Positions 38,012-48,740 of a stretch of DNA of 64,000 nt are shown here, piece by piece. The notes beneath the pieces are model-generated. The model was not told the origin of the DNA, made no database searches, and worked only from the letters and a program-made list of their open reading frames with translations. Source of the stretch: Kalaharituber pfeilii (lineage: Eukaryota > Ascomycota > Pezizomycetes > Pezizales > Pezizaceae); the NCBI GenBank assembly GCA_015179045.1, contig WHUZ01000009.1:930001-994000 (forward strand), given 5' to 3'. A program made the translations under genes and the position numbers. Position 1 is the first letter of the stretch; each line of letters begins with the position of its first letter.

Positions 38012-41000
38012 CTATTGTGTTAACTTCAGAGCTGCCTGACAATCTTCCACACCCTTCAAACTCTGAAGAGTATGTGGATGATCGGCACCCAGTGCCTTTT
38101 CGCTTCCTGCTAATGCCCGCTGATACAGCTCTAGTGCCTGACTATATTTCTCTTGACTTTCATATAGCACTGCCATATTGTGGACAGTTAGAAGGGTGCT
38201 TGGATGGCCAGCACCTAGTGCCTTTTCTCTTCCTGCTAATTCCCGCTGATACAGCTGTAGTGCCTGGCTATATTTCCCTTGCTTTCGATATACTATTGCC
38301 ATGTTTCCGACTGTATCAAGGGTGCTTGGATGGTCAGCACCCAGTGATTTTTCTTTTCCTGTTAATGCCCGCTGATACAGTTCCAGTGCCTGACTATATT
38401 TCCCTTGACTCTCATATACTATTGCCATGTTTTGGACAGTTCCAAGGGTGCTTGGATGGTCAGCACCGAGTGATTTTTCAAACCCTGCTAATGCCCGCTG
38501 ATACAGTTCCAGTGCCTGGCTATATTTCCCTTGACTGTCATATACTATTGCCATGTTTCCGACTGTATGAAGGGTGCTTGGATGGTCAGCACCTAGTGAT
38601 TTTTCTTTTCCTGCTAATGCCCGCTGATACAGTTCCAGTGCCTGGCTATATTTCCCTTGAATTTCATATGCTATTGCCATGTTATTGACAGTATTAAGGG
38701 TGCTTGGATGGTCAGCACCCAGTGATTTCTCATACTCTGCTAATGCCCGCTGATACAGTTCCAGTGCCTGGTTATATCTCCCTTGATCGAGATATACTCC
38801 TGCCATATCATAAATGGTACCCAGGGTTGTCGAGTGGTTTGTGCCAAGCAACTTCTCATCTGCAACTAATAAAGCTGTACACATTTCTTCTGCTTTTCCG
38901 TAATGACCGTGATCTTTGTAGGCCCTATGGAAAGTATCTACAGCTGCCAGTGACTCCTCCTTTTCCAATGGTAGATACTTCATTTGCCTTTCTGCAGCAA
39001 AAAGATGTGGCAAGTTTCGCCGCTCAAAGATCCAGTCACTGACCTCACGATCTCTGCCTTCGGGAACATCAATTCCAGATGCGACCATAAGAAAAGCTTC
39101 AATAGCATATTTTTGATATTCGTCGGGCTCCATCTCCAGTTTCCATAGAATGCAAAGGTGAACTAGTGGGTGGATATTGAAACTATCGTATGTCTCCGTC
39201 CGCTTAGCAATCGAGTATGAGAAGAGCAGGTGGATTGAGTCTGTCAGGCTTGTATCTATAATGATGTATAAGTACAAATTTTATGTTTCTAAAAATGTAC
39301 GATTGCCTACCATTCGTAGCTAATTTCATTCCTCGCCTCAAAAAATCCTCGCATATATCATTATTGTCAAGAAACGCACATAATGATAACAGCTTTGCAG
39401 CTTTCGGATTTTGGTTCTTGATTGCATTAAATGACAACTCCCATGTAGCAAAGACAGATCTATCATCCTTTCCCACTTTCCATTTCCTGCTCAAAAGGTG
39501 ATTGAAATTTGTCTTATACTCTCTGAGATAATGGCTGAATAAACATTGCTGAACGTTGATATACGCTCCAGCCTGAGCTATGGCAAGGGGAAGGTAACCG
39601 AGGTTTTGCACAATTGCTACGGCTGCTGCTGCTTCCTCAAGTTTGCGCTCTATATTCGGATTAATTAGTGAATTATATTTAGGTACATCATTCACTTACC
39701 CTCAGGAGCGAGCTTTTCCAAATCTAGCTTTGCGCTGGTCAAAAGTAACTTTTCCGCTTCATTGTTCTGCATTTGATGTACTTCTAAACCCCTTCGGCCC
39801 TGCATACTCTCACGCCTTCTGCTGGTAATAATTATAGTCCCAAAGTCACACGAAGGAATGTAATCATTTATGTCGAAGGATTCCAGGTCATCCAGGTTGT
39901 CAAACACAAGCAGCCATTTGTTGTTCTGTTTGGCAGTTAACCATTTCTTTACAGCTTTGATAACAAGTTGCTCTTCTTCTGGTTTTTCTGTACTAAAAAG
40001 TCCCGCCGAATCGAGCTTGCCTGCCATACCAAGGAGATTGCCGATATGTTTGTAATCCGGCTCATCTAAGAGTGAGGCATGATGCTCAATTAATTGCTCC
40101 ATAATTTGAATAAAACTGGTTTTTGTTGTCTGCTCGCTAGCTGCATTGATCCAAAAAGCCGATGAGTAGTCTTTGCGATGGCGATAAACATATTCCAATG
40201 CAATCTGTGTCTTCCCCATACCCCCCATCCCATGAAGCACTACCTGGGTAATATCCATTGCAGCCCTGCCTTCACCTATCTCATGTGCTAGCTGCTCGAG
40301 GAGGTATTCCCTTCCAACAAAATCAGGATTCCGCCGAACATGGGAAATGTTGATTGGAACATTGAAAGATAAACTAAGCCGTGTCTTGGATACAGTTTGA
40401 GACTGGGATGCACTGATAGGAGTGGAATCGGGTGGTAATACGTTGAAGAGGCCATCTATATACTCCTTCAGCTGGTCTATCAGTTCGTTACAATTTGCCT
40501 TGTCCATGCCAGCCCAACGCAGCTTGCGATAGATAGACAGAGACTGCTGTACTTTCTGTGCAGCATTACTCAGGGAGGCAATCTCTTCTTGTAGACCTGG
40601 AAGCAATTGTGTACTGGTGAGGGTCTTTGGGTTTTCCAAAAGAGAGAGATCACTATGGTTCAGAGTAAGCCCTGAAGGCTGAGGGCTCGGGCTTGTAGCC
40701 TGACTAGTGTTTGCTGGATTTGGAGATTTGGAACGGGACCTAGGGAATAGTTTGCTGGCCCCAAGACGGTCACGTAATCTCTTCTTGTCATTCGTTTCAG
40801 GCTCGATTTGATATTTTGATTGCAACTCGGCGATCTTGGTAAACACATAAACAATCCTCGCTAGGCCAGCTGCTGCATATCTATACTGCTCGTCATTAGG
40901 ATCAAGATGTTGGAGTTGCTTGCTGGAGGTGTTGCCAGTGTCCAGTCCCCAAGCTTTCTCCCACCGCTTCAGTCGAAGCCCTTCCGTCCGGAGACTATGC

Positions 41001-41134
41001 AATATGGAGTCATGGGTATAGCCGACTTCTTTCACTCCAGAATAAATGTCGGCACACTCTCGAGCGACTTGGGCCAGTTGTAGCGTCAGTCCAGCAAGTC
41101 CGGCCAGTCCGGCAGCAGAGGCTGCTAATTCCAT
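38012..41134 (-). CDS. NLR: HeLo-like N-terminus, NB-ARC, kinesin-light-chain-type TPR repeats
   Basis: Three exons: 39700-41134, 39311-39649, 38012-39255. Junctions are GT-AG and phases agree; 1005 aa. I prefer the second ATG (MELAASAAGLAGLAGLTLQL) over one 13 codons upstream. Residues 1 to about 220 resemble the fungal HeLo-like signalling domain, which in relatives triggers programmed cell death. NB-ARC follows: VLHGMGGMGKTQIALEY (P-loop, about 301), KWLLVFDNLDD (Walker B, about 406), GYLPLAIAQAGAYI and a winged-helix part FNIHPLVHLCILWKLE. From about residue 729 there are six 42-residue TPR units plus a partial one, each with LGADHPSTL and GKYSQALELYQRAL. Fungal NLRs act in non-self recognition. 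No frame damage is seen. It lies wholly inside the 9.55-kb transposon. Confidence 0.9.
38017..38880 (-). repeat. Tandem 126-bp coding repeats (TPR units of the NLR)
   Basis: Six complete units and a shorter last one. Units 2-4 differ at very few DNA positions: the words CTTGGATGGTCAGCACC and AATGCCCGCTGATACAG recur about every 126 bp. Such high internal identity indicates recent unit turnover or gene conversion. Confidence 0.9.
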
Positions 41135-42505
41135 GTTGTTGAGATTAAACAAGCTAAAAAAATAAAAATACACATGATGGTCAGTCTCGCCATGGTTGAG
41201 GGGGAACTCAGGGTGGGTTTATTACTTGATCTGTCAGAATTGAAAGGCAGCTCTTCTTATCGCGAGCTCAAGACTTAGTCTGAAGCTCTTTACTAGCACT
41301 TGAATCGGAAACTTGGGATTTCACCGTACGCTTGCAAGGTGTACACGAAATATCGCGACAGCAAAACTCTTGAGATGGAATATGTTAAGGGGAAGGCTAT
41401 GGGCGCACTGGATTGGGGGCCGCATCGTACAGCTGCTCTGCAGAATATTAAACAGCCCAACCTGTGGAGGCTGTGCGGTGGGGTAACAAGCTGCAGTGCT
41501 CGTATAGGTCCTGACTCCCTGAGCCTCAAGTGCTCATGTCCCACCCGCTGTCCTGGTGTCCACGCGATTGCCCCTGCCGAATGCCCTCCTCTTGCTGCTC
41601 CACCGGACTCAAGGAAACAGAGGACGGAAAGGAAGTGGGAGTTAGAACATCGTTGCCATGATGGTTGATATAAAAGAGATTGATTTAGAAAGAATAGCAT
41701 ACCTAATAATGGGAAGACTAGTCTTCTGTTTCCATTTCTCATCTAAGTTAGCCTCTCCGTACTATAATTCATTACTTCTTTATTCTATCATACGTTTCAG
41801 TTTTTCATTTCATTGGGTGCCTTCCGCTAAGGATTTATGTGAAATTCAAACCAAATTTTACCAGGGTACATTTCCACTGCAAGCAGGGGGTAGTTTCTCT
41901 AAGCACTTGGACGTGAGTAAGTAATAAATCTAGAAAACTTTTTATTATGCAGACATTTACACCTTAAATGCAGAAATTATGAGCCAGTGAACAAGCTATC
42001 AATCCACTACAAAAGACGGCATGAGCTCTCAAGGTCCAAGAGAGAGCACTAGGTCTTAAGAAACAGCAGTCAAGTACCAATGTATCTAAAAAGCGAAAGC
42101 GTAGAGGAGTTCAGCCATTTCCGCTGGAGGGTAAGAATGCATTACTGGATATTACATATGCAAGCAGGACTAGGTGCAAATGTGAATTTAAATATCCTCT
42201 ATATGGTATAGTTATTATAAACTATGCTACTTCAGCAGTAGTGTACTCTAACTAACTGCTTTTGTAATTTATTGTTTATTGTTTATTGTTTATTCAAGTG
42301 AGTATTTTGAAAGAGGGGGGGGTACCTGTTCTCGTGCCCAGACCATTATTTTCCGGCCTCTGGCCGTACTGTAAATGAAGGCTATTTGAGGATCTTTTCT
42401 CGAATTCTGTTGCTACCATGTAAGTACTGGATTTGGTTAAATCTAGTACTTGTACAAGCTTTATTTACTTCGGGCTTGTGTAAAGATATCTATTTTTTAT
42501 TAATA
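41135..42505. other. Upstream region of the NLR, no gene recognised
   Basis: A GC-rich patch at about 41440-41610 has overlapping frames on both strands that match nothing I know. TTTATTGT is repeated three times at about 42270-42295. Confidence 0.4.
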
Positions 42506-42896
42506 GCGGTATTCAGATTAGACTGTCCTCATATAAAATGGAATCCGGCGGACAAACCAGTTTATCCGGTCTGTAGTCTGAGTACCCTCTTGTGAAAATC
42601 GGATTTTTTGTCAAATCGGAAACTTGGTTTTGGGTCCAAAAATCCACCAGAATTTATGCACACCAAGTCCTGAATATTGCATCAAGGCCCCGCAAAATGC
42701 ATCATATATATGCAGTTGTCGCAAAAATCCGACCGGATTTTTTCGGCAAAAAAAACGCGAAAATAAACCCAGTTTAACTGGTTTATAACATGAAAATACC
42801 AGATAAAATTTTGTATGGAGATGACCGGATTTTCCGGACTTGATAAAATTCTGAAATCCGGAAAATCTGGCTAGATTTTTCTAATCTGAATACCGC
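42506..42896. mobile_element. MITE, 391 bp, with TIRs and TA duplication
   Basis: GCGGTATTCAGATTAGA at the left end (42506-42522) is repeated in reverse at the right end (42880-42896), and TA flanks both sides (42504-42505, 42897-42898). Inner sequence is rich in TCCGG/CCGGA words (about 42603-42620, 42820-42880) that could pair. No coding frame. It is nested in the 9.55-kb element. Confidence 0.75.
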
Positions 42897-43245
42897 TAAT
42901 GATATAGCTATAGTATTTAAAGTGGTACTACTTCTACTTACCGGAAGTATGCTCCTCCATGCTTCATATCTGTTAAAGGTACTTTAAATCTAGTTCACCC
43001 TTCCTCACGGAGTTGACAGTCTCCATCTTTTGCTCCATGCTGATAATTTTCAATTTGTGTTCCGGTGCCGCAAGTCGCAGTTTCTGGATGCGCTGATGTT
43101 GGAATCTCAGAATAAGTTGTGAAGGCATCGTCACTTGATAGTCTTTGGTGGTCCACAAGTTACTATGTCTACGTGGTTGAAGAATACAACACTCCTCTTT
43201 TTTTCTGGCCCCTGTCAGTTTAAGATTTTGCGGAAGGTCTTTTGG
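42897..43245. other. Right sub-end of the 9.55-kb transposon
   Basis: A minus-strand frame here ends ...QKMETVNSVRKGELDLKYL (42973-43200). It is unrecognised and too short to support a call. The right terminal repeat follows. Confidence 0.3.
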
Positions 43246-43275
43246 GCCGTCTAGACGGCGTTGCGGAAGGTCTCT

Positions 43276-44510
43276 ATTCACCCCAGAGGACCTGAGCACC
43301 CTGCTCCCATCCTGGCTCTCCGCCCCCGACGTCATCAAAGGTCTACTCCTCCGAAACCTCCGCTGGTGGTCCCGGCGCTCAGACACCATATTCCAACCCG
43401 ACGGGACCCTCTCCATAGGCTATGTCTACCCGCACATGTACATGACCGAGAACTACAACTCCCCCGGCTCGCCCTATTGGGGCATGAAGGTGTTCCTTGT
43501 CCTAGCTCTGCCCCCCTCTCATCCCTTCTGGGTTGACCGCGAAGCGCCGCATCCTTTTGCATCCCGAAGGGCAGCAGGTGAAGTCATTGTTACCCCGCTC
43601 AAACACCCATTGCATATCATGGTGTCGGCGCTGGAACACACGTACTTGCTGTCCACGGGCCAGGCGTGCCACTATCCGCTCAAGGCCACCCAAGCGAAAT
43701 ATGGCAAGTTCTCGTACTCGGCGACATTTGGGTTCTGCGTGCCGACGGGGAGCTATATGTTGGATCAGTATGCGCTGGACGGGATGGTGGGGTTCTCTGA
43801 TGACGGTGGGGAGACGTGGAAGGCAAGGAGGGTTGTCGAGGATCCACGCATTGAATTCTACGACGCACCGGTCCTCGGCGGGGAGAAGTGGCCTGTGCTC
43901 GTGGGAACTTGGGACGTGTTTGGGGACGGGGACGTCAAGTGTACGACGTGGCTTGTGCCCCCACCCCCGGGAGGAGGCCCAAAGGAGGTGACGAAGCATT
44001 GGTACGTCAGGATACATCAGATTTCCGTCGCGCGGGGATCCCATAGGAAGAAGATCCTGTCCGCGGAGGCGGGGTGGGCTGTGTACGGGCAGGGCAAGGA
44101 TGGACGTATCTTACCCTTCTTCCCCTCCGGCACCGCAGAGACCGCCACAAGCGGGGTAGTCGAAGGCCGGAGCGCGCCATCGGGGGAGGGGCGCCGCATA
44201 TGCGGTTTCAGAGGGCGGAGTGGTCGGGATTGTGGTTTTGCATGCGGGTCTCAGAGCGGGAGAGGTGATGCCAGTGGACGCGAACGCGAATCTGATGTGG
44301 CCGAGGACGGTGCTGCCGACGTTGAGAGGGGACGTGGGGAGAGGGGAGGACAGGTTGTACGTGGTGGGGGTATTTGTGAGGAGGGGCAAGGTGGAGAGTG
44401 GGTGGAGAAGGGAGTGGGACGGGGTGGTTAAGCAGGAGGGGGAGGTGGATGTAGTAGGGATGGGGATGGTGCCCGGGGAGTTGTTGGAGAAGGTTCGGAG
44501 GGGCAATTAA
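43276..44510 (+). pseudogene. DUF2264 protein gene, 3' part
   Basis: Continues the gene broken at 33725 in the same frame (43277: FTPEDLSTLLPSWLSAPDVI, KGLLLRNLRWWSRRSDTIFQ, YVYPHMYMTENYNSPGSPYW, HPFASRRAAGEVIVT, MLDQYALDGMVGFSDDGGET, AEAGWAVYGQGKDGRILPF). At about 44180-44200, in a G-rich run, the family sequence moves to another frame (AAYAVSEGGVVGIVVLHAGL, DANANLMWPRTVLPTL) and ends at 44510. It has no start of its own and would not make a whole protein. Confidence 0.8.
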
Positions 44511-45116
44511 ATGTGGGGTATTGAGCGGGAGGTAAGTATAATATTTCTTATTACTATTATTCGGAGGGTATATGTAAGTATGTTACATGATGCAGATGAA
44601 AAAGTAACTCAAGGGAACTTGGTACGGGGTATGGGATATGTGTCCTGTGTGAAAGTATGTGAGTGTATGTATATGCGGGTATATTAAAACGAAATAAATA
44701 AATAAATGAACAAAACACAAAATCATGACAAAAATTTTCTTCTTTCGCTAGAATATTAGTGTAATTAGTACTTGCTTTTTTCTTTCTTTCTCAAGTGATC
44801 CCGTTATCCGTTTTTGTTATGCAGTTGAGAAACCAAAAATAAAAAGATGTATAGATATAATAAAATAGGGAGAAAAAGGAATTAAAATAAAAGAAACCAA
44901 CACGAAAAAAAAAAGAGAATCTAACAAGAAGCCAAGAGAGAAAGAGGGAGGGACGAGGAGGAGAAGGAGGACGGGAAAAATATTATGTGTATATGTATAA
45001 TCCTCCCCTCCCCCACCTCCTTCCCGTCCCCCAAATTAACCTGTCACCTTTTTTCAGATTTATATCTATGTACCCCCTGGCCCACGGGGAGTGGAAGGAA
45101 AGCTAAAGCTTCGGTG

Positions 45117-45151
<35 letters not shown>

Positions 45152-45924
45152 ATGTAAAAGTATGCTGTAATTCGCAAGTAGGCAGGTCGTTTTTGTTTTT
45201 TTCGATGGCTGCGGGGATCTGGGGGAGGAAGGTAATTTATTGATTGATTCGCTAGGTTGGAGGGGGGGAGGGTGGAGAGCAGAGTTTTTTCGGAGAATTT
45301 GACAGTGGGTTGATTTAACCAGGTGGGATGGAAGCTGGGAGGAGGGGTCGGAGATTGGAGAATTTGAATATATATCGTAGAGGGAGTACCGCTGAAGGGG
45401 GGGCGGGGGGTATATAGAATTGGTTTTGTAAATGAGAAGTAATGGGCGGGCTTGAGTGATGAGGGTTGCTTGATGCCCGGAGCAGGGAGGGTTGGTGCAG
45501 GAGCAGGCTTTCGCGATGCGCGTGCTTGTGTGCGTGTATGTGCGCGTGCGTGTGTGTGTATGTGTATGATACCGCCATTGGGAAAAAAAAATATCGAGTT
45601 GTGCGTCCTGTATGTGGTGGCATGGATCGGTAGGTTTGAAATTTCGAACTGGAAGGAAGAACGCGCCTCAGGAAAAGTCGCCGCACAACAACACACAGCT
45701 CCCTAATTCCTCCGGGGTTGATTTGATTTTGCTTCGCGTTCGCCGCGGCTCTGTATTCACTGGGGTGTCCGTTTCCTCTCTCGTGCGTCCGCTACTCTCT
45801 CTGCTCCCCTCCACCTTCCTTCTTCCCGCCCCACTCCTTCACTCCCCATCAATCTCCTCCCCACCCTGCTCACTGTCCTCAATCAGCTCCCTCCAACTCC
45901 TGACCCTCCTCACCTCCGGCCTCT
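44511..45924. other. Intergenic, low complexity
   Basis: AT-rich simple sequence, an A30 tract (45118-45148), a GT-rich run (45521-45566) and G-rich stretches. The minus-strand frame 45103-45696 is low-complexity and rejected. Confidence 0.5.
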
Positions 45925-46149
45925 TCATCCCCCGTCCCCTTTCCCAAACCCGTTGCGCTTCCCATCGCTGTCCTCATCATCGTCACCACACTCCGCCACA
46001 ATGCGGCTCCGCACTGCCCTTAGCCCCTCCGCCTCCTTCTCCATCCTCTTGCCCTCGCGCTCCAGCCACGACCACCCGGCGAACAGGAGGAGGAAGGGCA
46101 GGGTTAGCGGGAGCGCGGCATATGTGAGGCACGGAGTGAAGTCCGACAT
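45925..46149 (-). CDS. Possible small single-pass membrane protein
   Basis: A frame from the ATG at 46149 gives about 74 aa: MSDFTPCLTYAALPLTLPFL, one hydrophobic segment (residues about 7-27), then a charged EREGKRMEKEAEGLRAVRS helix and an acidic CGDDDEDSDG stretch. Such small fungal membrane proteins exist, but I do not recognise this one. A longer frame on the same strand starts at 46314 with a less protein-like leader. The 3' end may involve a frame change or an unseen intron. It sits tail-first toward DUF2264 and near the end of the kelch gene. Confidence 0.35.
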   Translation of the reverse strand: MSDFTPCLTYAALPLTLPFLLLFAGWSWLEREGKRMEKEAEGLRAVRSRIVAECGDDDEDSDGKRNGFGKGDGG

Positions 46150-46595
46150 GACCGAAATGGGAGTGGGGTACGGTGGTGAGTGGTGGTGTCGTCGATGAGG
46201 GTTGAATGCGTGGTATGAGTAGTTGAGGGAGTGGAATGGATGGAATGGGCGATGAGATGAGATGAGTTGAGGTGAGAAGACTCGAGCCGCGATTCGAGCC
46301 GCGTTTGGTGTCACAAACGAGGCGACAGGATGTGTGCCAAGGCTTACATCTTCTGGGGTGGTATGGTTCGATTCGGGAAGGTTACCCTCAACAATTCACA
46401 ATGCTTCACGCTTATGCCAAACGTTCCACCATGAAAAATGATCGTATGCATGCGTTTGTATAAAGGAACAGACGGATATATGAATAAAGATCTATCACAG
46501 AAATAACGTTGTGACCCCATATAAAAGACCCGCGCCCAAGAAAATACAACGATAAAAACACAAGGTGCTCCCATAAATGCCACTCCATATGAACC

Positions 46596-48740
46596 CTACT
46601 CTACCTCCTCCTCCCCGCACCCCCACTCCAGTTCCCCCACTCCCGTACCTTCCTTCTCCTTCAAATTCACCACCTCCCCAATCCCCGCCTCCTCCTGTTC
46701 ATCCTCCAACGCTCTGACCTCCTCCCTTACAGCCCACCACCTCTCCTCCGCGGCTGCGAAAGCCGCCTTCCGCAGTTCCTTCACCGTCTTGCCCTGTCCT
46801 GCTGTCGTATCCACTCCTCCTTCTGCAGCCGCAGCCGCAGCAGCATTGGCAAGTATCGTCTCCTGCCATATCTGCGACGTTCTAGCAAAGAACTCCCGCA
46901 GAGACTCGAAGGGGCGCGGGAACGGCGCCGTATCTTCCTGCACGGGGGCGGACTCCAGCTCCGCTTCCGCAGCGGCAGCAGCGGCAGCCGCGGCCTCCTC
47001 CTGCGCTCGCCGTTTCTTCTCTTGCCCCTCTGCCTTCTTCCGTTCAATCTCCGCCGCCTTCTCATCAACCTCGGCACCCTCCTCGTCTTCATCTTCCTCC
47101 TCCTCCTCCTCCTCTTCATCTTCCTCCTCTTCGCCCTCGTCTTCTTCCTCTTCCACCCACGCAATTTCATCCTTTCGCGCGAATATTGTACGTATACCGT
47201 CAAGTTTGACTAAGTCCACTTTATACATCTCGTCAAACGTGAACTCTCTATCACCCTTCTCGAAGGTGCCGCCGTAGATATACAGCGTGTCTTCCTGCAC
47301 CGCAAGCGCAGCATTGAACCGTGGATGGGGCATGGTGAAGGAGACTTCGAACTCTGTCTGTGGTGCGGGAGCTTCCGGCTCTGTATCAGAATCCTTATCG
47401 CCGCCAAGGTCCGTAGTGGGTGTGAGGCCCGACGATGCCTCCAGCCTCGCTAAGTTCCTCAACAACTCCTCCGCATCTTCCTTCGCTCTGTCCCTTCTCC
47501 CGCCCCCTCCACCACCAGCCTGCCTCTTGTCAGCAGCGCCAGCGTTCCGGCCCCCAACACCCTTTGGCTTCCTGAGAGTCAACTCAAAAAATCTGTTCCT
47601 CTCTACACCCCACGCAAGCAAATTGTCGAAAAACTGGCTTTCCAACCCTTCCTCATCTTTCTCCGTATCGTGCACACCACCAAACATGATCCCTCTCCCC
47701 TTATGCCCCGCCATCGTCACGCCTACCCTCGGTGGATTCGGGGAGTTTGTAGGCCGCTTCCTCCGCTCCCAGCGGGTCTGGGTCATGGGGTTGCTGGGCG
47801 AGATCCGCAGAAGCCATGTGTCTTGGTGTACCACCGGTTTAGTCGCCATTTGGTGTCGGGAGTTGGAAGAGCCGGTGCCAACGGCAGAGGACGCTTTGAT
47901 GCGGGAGTATCCGCCATAAAGCACAGCGCCGGCTTCATGCGGAAGGAATGAAAAGGACGACCGGGGGTCGGGGCGCTGTGCATGCGCGGGAAGGACAACG
48001 GGGTGCCATGTGTATGTTGTAGTGTCGAATAACCACAGGTCATTAAGGTACTTAGTCGTCGAAGACGTATCCTGAAACCCGCCGAACAACACGATATACT
48101 GCTTCCACGCCACCATCCTATGTCCCGACCTCGACGGGGGATTCCCACCGGTTCTTCCTCCCCCTTTTGACTCAATCTTCTCCCACTCCAGTCCACCTCT
48201 AACCTCACAATCCAGTCGCCAAAAGTCCCCGTAGTGGTAGAAGGTCCCCTGCTTCGGCGACGAGAACTCGCCTCCGAATAACCATATCGCACCCTTTCCC
48301 GTTCCAACGCCAGACTTGCCGCCCGACGCACACATCCAATGGCCACTTCTTGGTAGCGGGGAGTTTGGAGAAGTGACTTGCTTCCACTCATTCCTGTTCA
48401 AATTATATACAAACAGATTATTGTAAAAGGTTGCAAGGGCGCCGTTAAACATCTCCCCACCAAACAAGATCAGCTCTGCCGTGTTTCCCGGCGACGGCGT
48501 CAGCGTTGCATTTGCCCTGGGCGGCGGCGGAGCTGGAAGCACCGTTTCGGTAACTTTGTGGTAGAGAGCCTGTTGACGAGCATATTCGGCCAATACAGTG
48601 TCAATGTCGACGTCGTCAGGGTCAACATCGTTTGCATTCTTTTTGGTGGATTTTTTCTCCTTTGCAGCGGCTTTCTTCTGGGCTTTCTCGGCAACGCGAG
48701 CCTTTTTGTCGGCGGATTTTTTCTTGTCTTTTTTGCCCAT
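46596..48740 (-). CDS. Kelch-repeat protein, Kel3/KLHDC4-like
   Basis: One exon, 714 aa. The N-terminus is Lys-rich (MGKKDKKKSADKKARVAEK). Kelch units follow from about residue 85: ELILFGGEMFNG, AIWLFGGEFSS, YIVLFGGFQDT, AVLYGGYSRI, GIMFGGVHDT and LYIYGGTFEKG, making a beta-propeller. A long Glu/Asp tract lies at about 545-575, then an Ala-rich tract. The C-terminus (RPFESLREFFARTSQIWQET, AAEERWWAVREEVRALEDE) matches the DUF4110 end of KLHDC4-type proteins. The overall order kelch, acidic linker, DUF4110 is that of fungal Kel3 and animal KLHDC4. Precise function in fungi is poorly defined. Codon use is GC-rich, unlike the surrounding AT-rich DNA. Confidence 0.9.
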   Translation of the reverse strand: MGKKDKKKSADKKARVAEKAQKKAAAKEKKSTKKNANDVDPDDVDIDTVLAEYARQQALYHKVTETVLPAPPPPRANATLTPSPGNTAELILFGGEMFNGALATFYNNLFVYNLNRNEWKQVTSPNSPLPRSGHWMCASGGKSGVGTGKGAIWLFGGEFSSPKQGTFYHYGDFWRLDCEVRGGLEWEKIESKGGGRTGGNPPSRSGHRMVAWKQYIVLFGGFQDTSSTTKYLNDLWLFDTTTYTWHPVVLPAHAQRPDPRSSFSFLPHEAGAVLYGGYSRIKASSAVGTGSSNSRHQMATKPVVHQDTWLLRISPSNPMTQTRWERRKRPTNSPNPPRVGVTMAGHKGRGIMFGGVHDTEKDEEGLESQFFDNLLAWGVERNRFFELTLRKPKGVGGRNAGAADKRQAGGGGGGRRDRAKEDAEELLRNLARLEASSGLTPTTDLGGDKDSDTEPEAPAPQTEFEVSFTMPHPRFNAALAVQEDTLYIYGGTFEKGDREFTFDEMYKVDLVKLDGIRTIFARKDEIAWVEEEEDEGEEEEDEEEEEEEEDEDEEGAEVDEKAAEIERKKAEGQEKKRRAQEEAAAAAAAAAEAELESAPVQEDTAPFPRPFESLREFFARTSQIWQETILANAAAAAAAEGGVDTTAGQGKTVKELRKAAFAAAEERWWAVREEVRALEDEQEEAGIGEVVNLKEKEGTGVGELEWGCGEEEVE

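Larger units (their letters stand above)
33726..43275. mobile_element. 9.55-kb PIF/Harbinger-type DNA transposon carrying an NLR gene
   Basis: Ends are 30-bp inverted repeats, 33726-33755 and 43246-43275, identical at 29 of 30 positions, beginning AGAGACCTTCCGCAACGCCG and followed by the near-palindrome TC(C/T)AGACGGC. The word GACCTTCCGCAA recurs just inside the right end (about 43228-43240). ATT stands on both sides (33723-33725 and 43276-43278), a 3-bp duplication as expected for PIF/Harbinger elements (usual target TTA/TAA, so ATT is atypical; a TA reading is also possible). Contents: Myb-like ORF1, decayed DDE transposase, copia copy B, a complete NLR gene, and a MITE. It splits the DUF2264 gene. 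The transposase is broken, so any further movement would need help in trans. Confidence 0.75.

Noticed and set aside
38017..38880. Regularly spaced repeats resembling a CRISPR array
   Set aside because: The 126-bp period codes for 42-residue TPR units in a spliced NLR gene; eukaryotic context.
41293..41742. 149-aa minus-strand frame and overlapping 122-aa plus-strand frame
   Set aside because: GC-rich patch open on both strands, no recognisable motif, no consistent splice structure.
43502..44044. 180-aa minus-strand frame
   Set aside because: Antisense shadow of the DUF2264 3' part.
45103..45696. 197-aa minus-strand frame
   Set aside because: Low-complexity translation of homopolymer and GT-rich DNA.
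46789..47277. 162-aa plus-strand Ser/Ala-rich frame
   Set aside because: Antisense of the Glu/Ala-rich part of the kelch gene.
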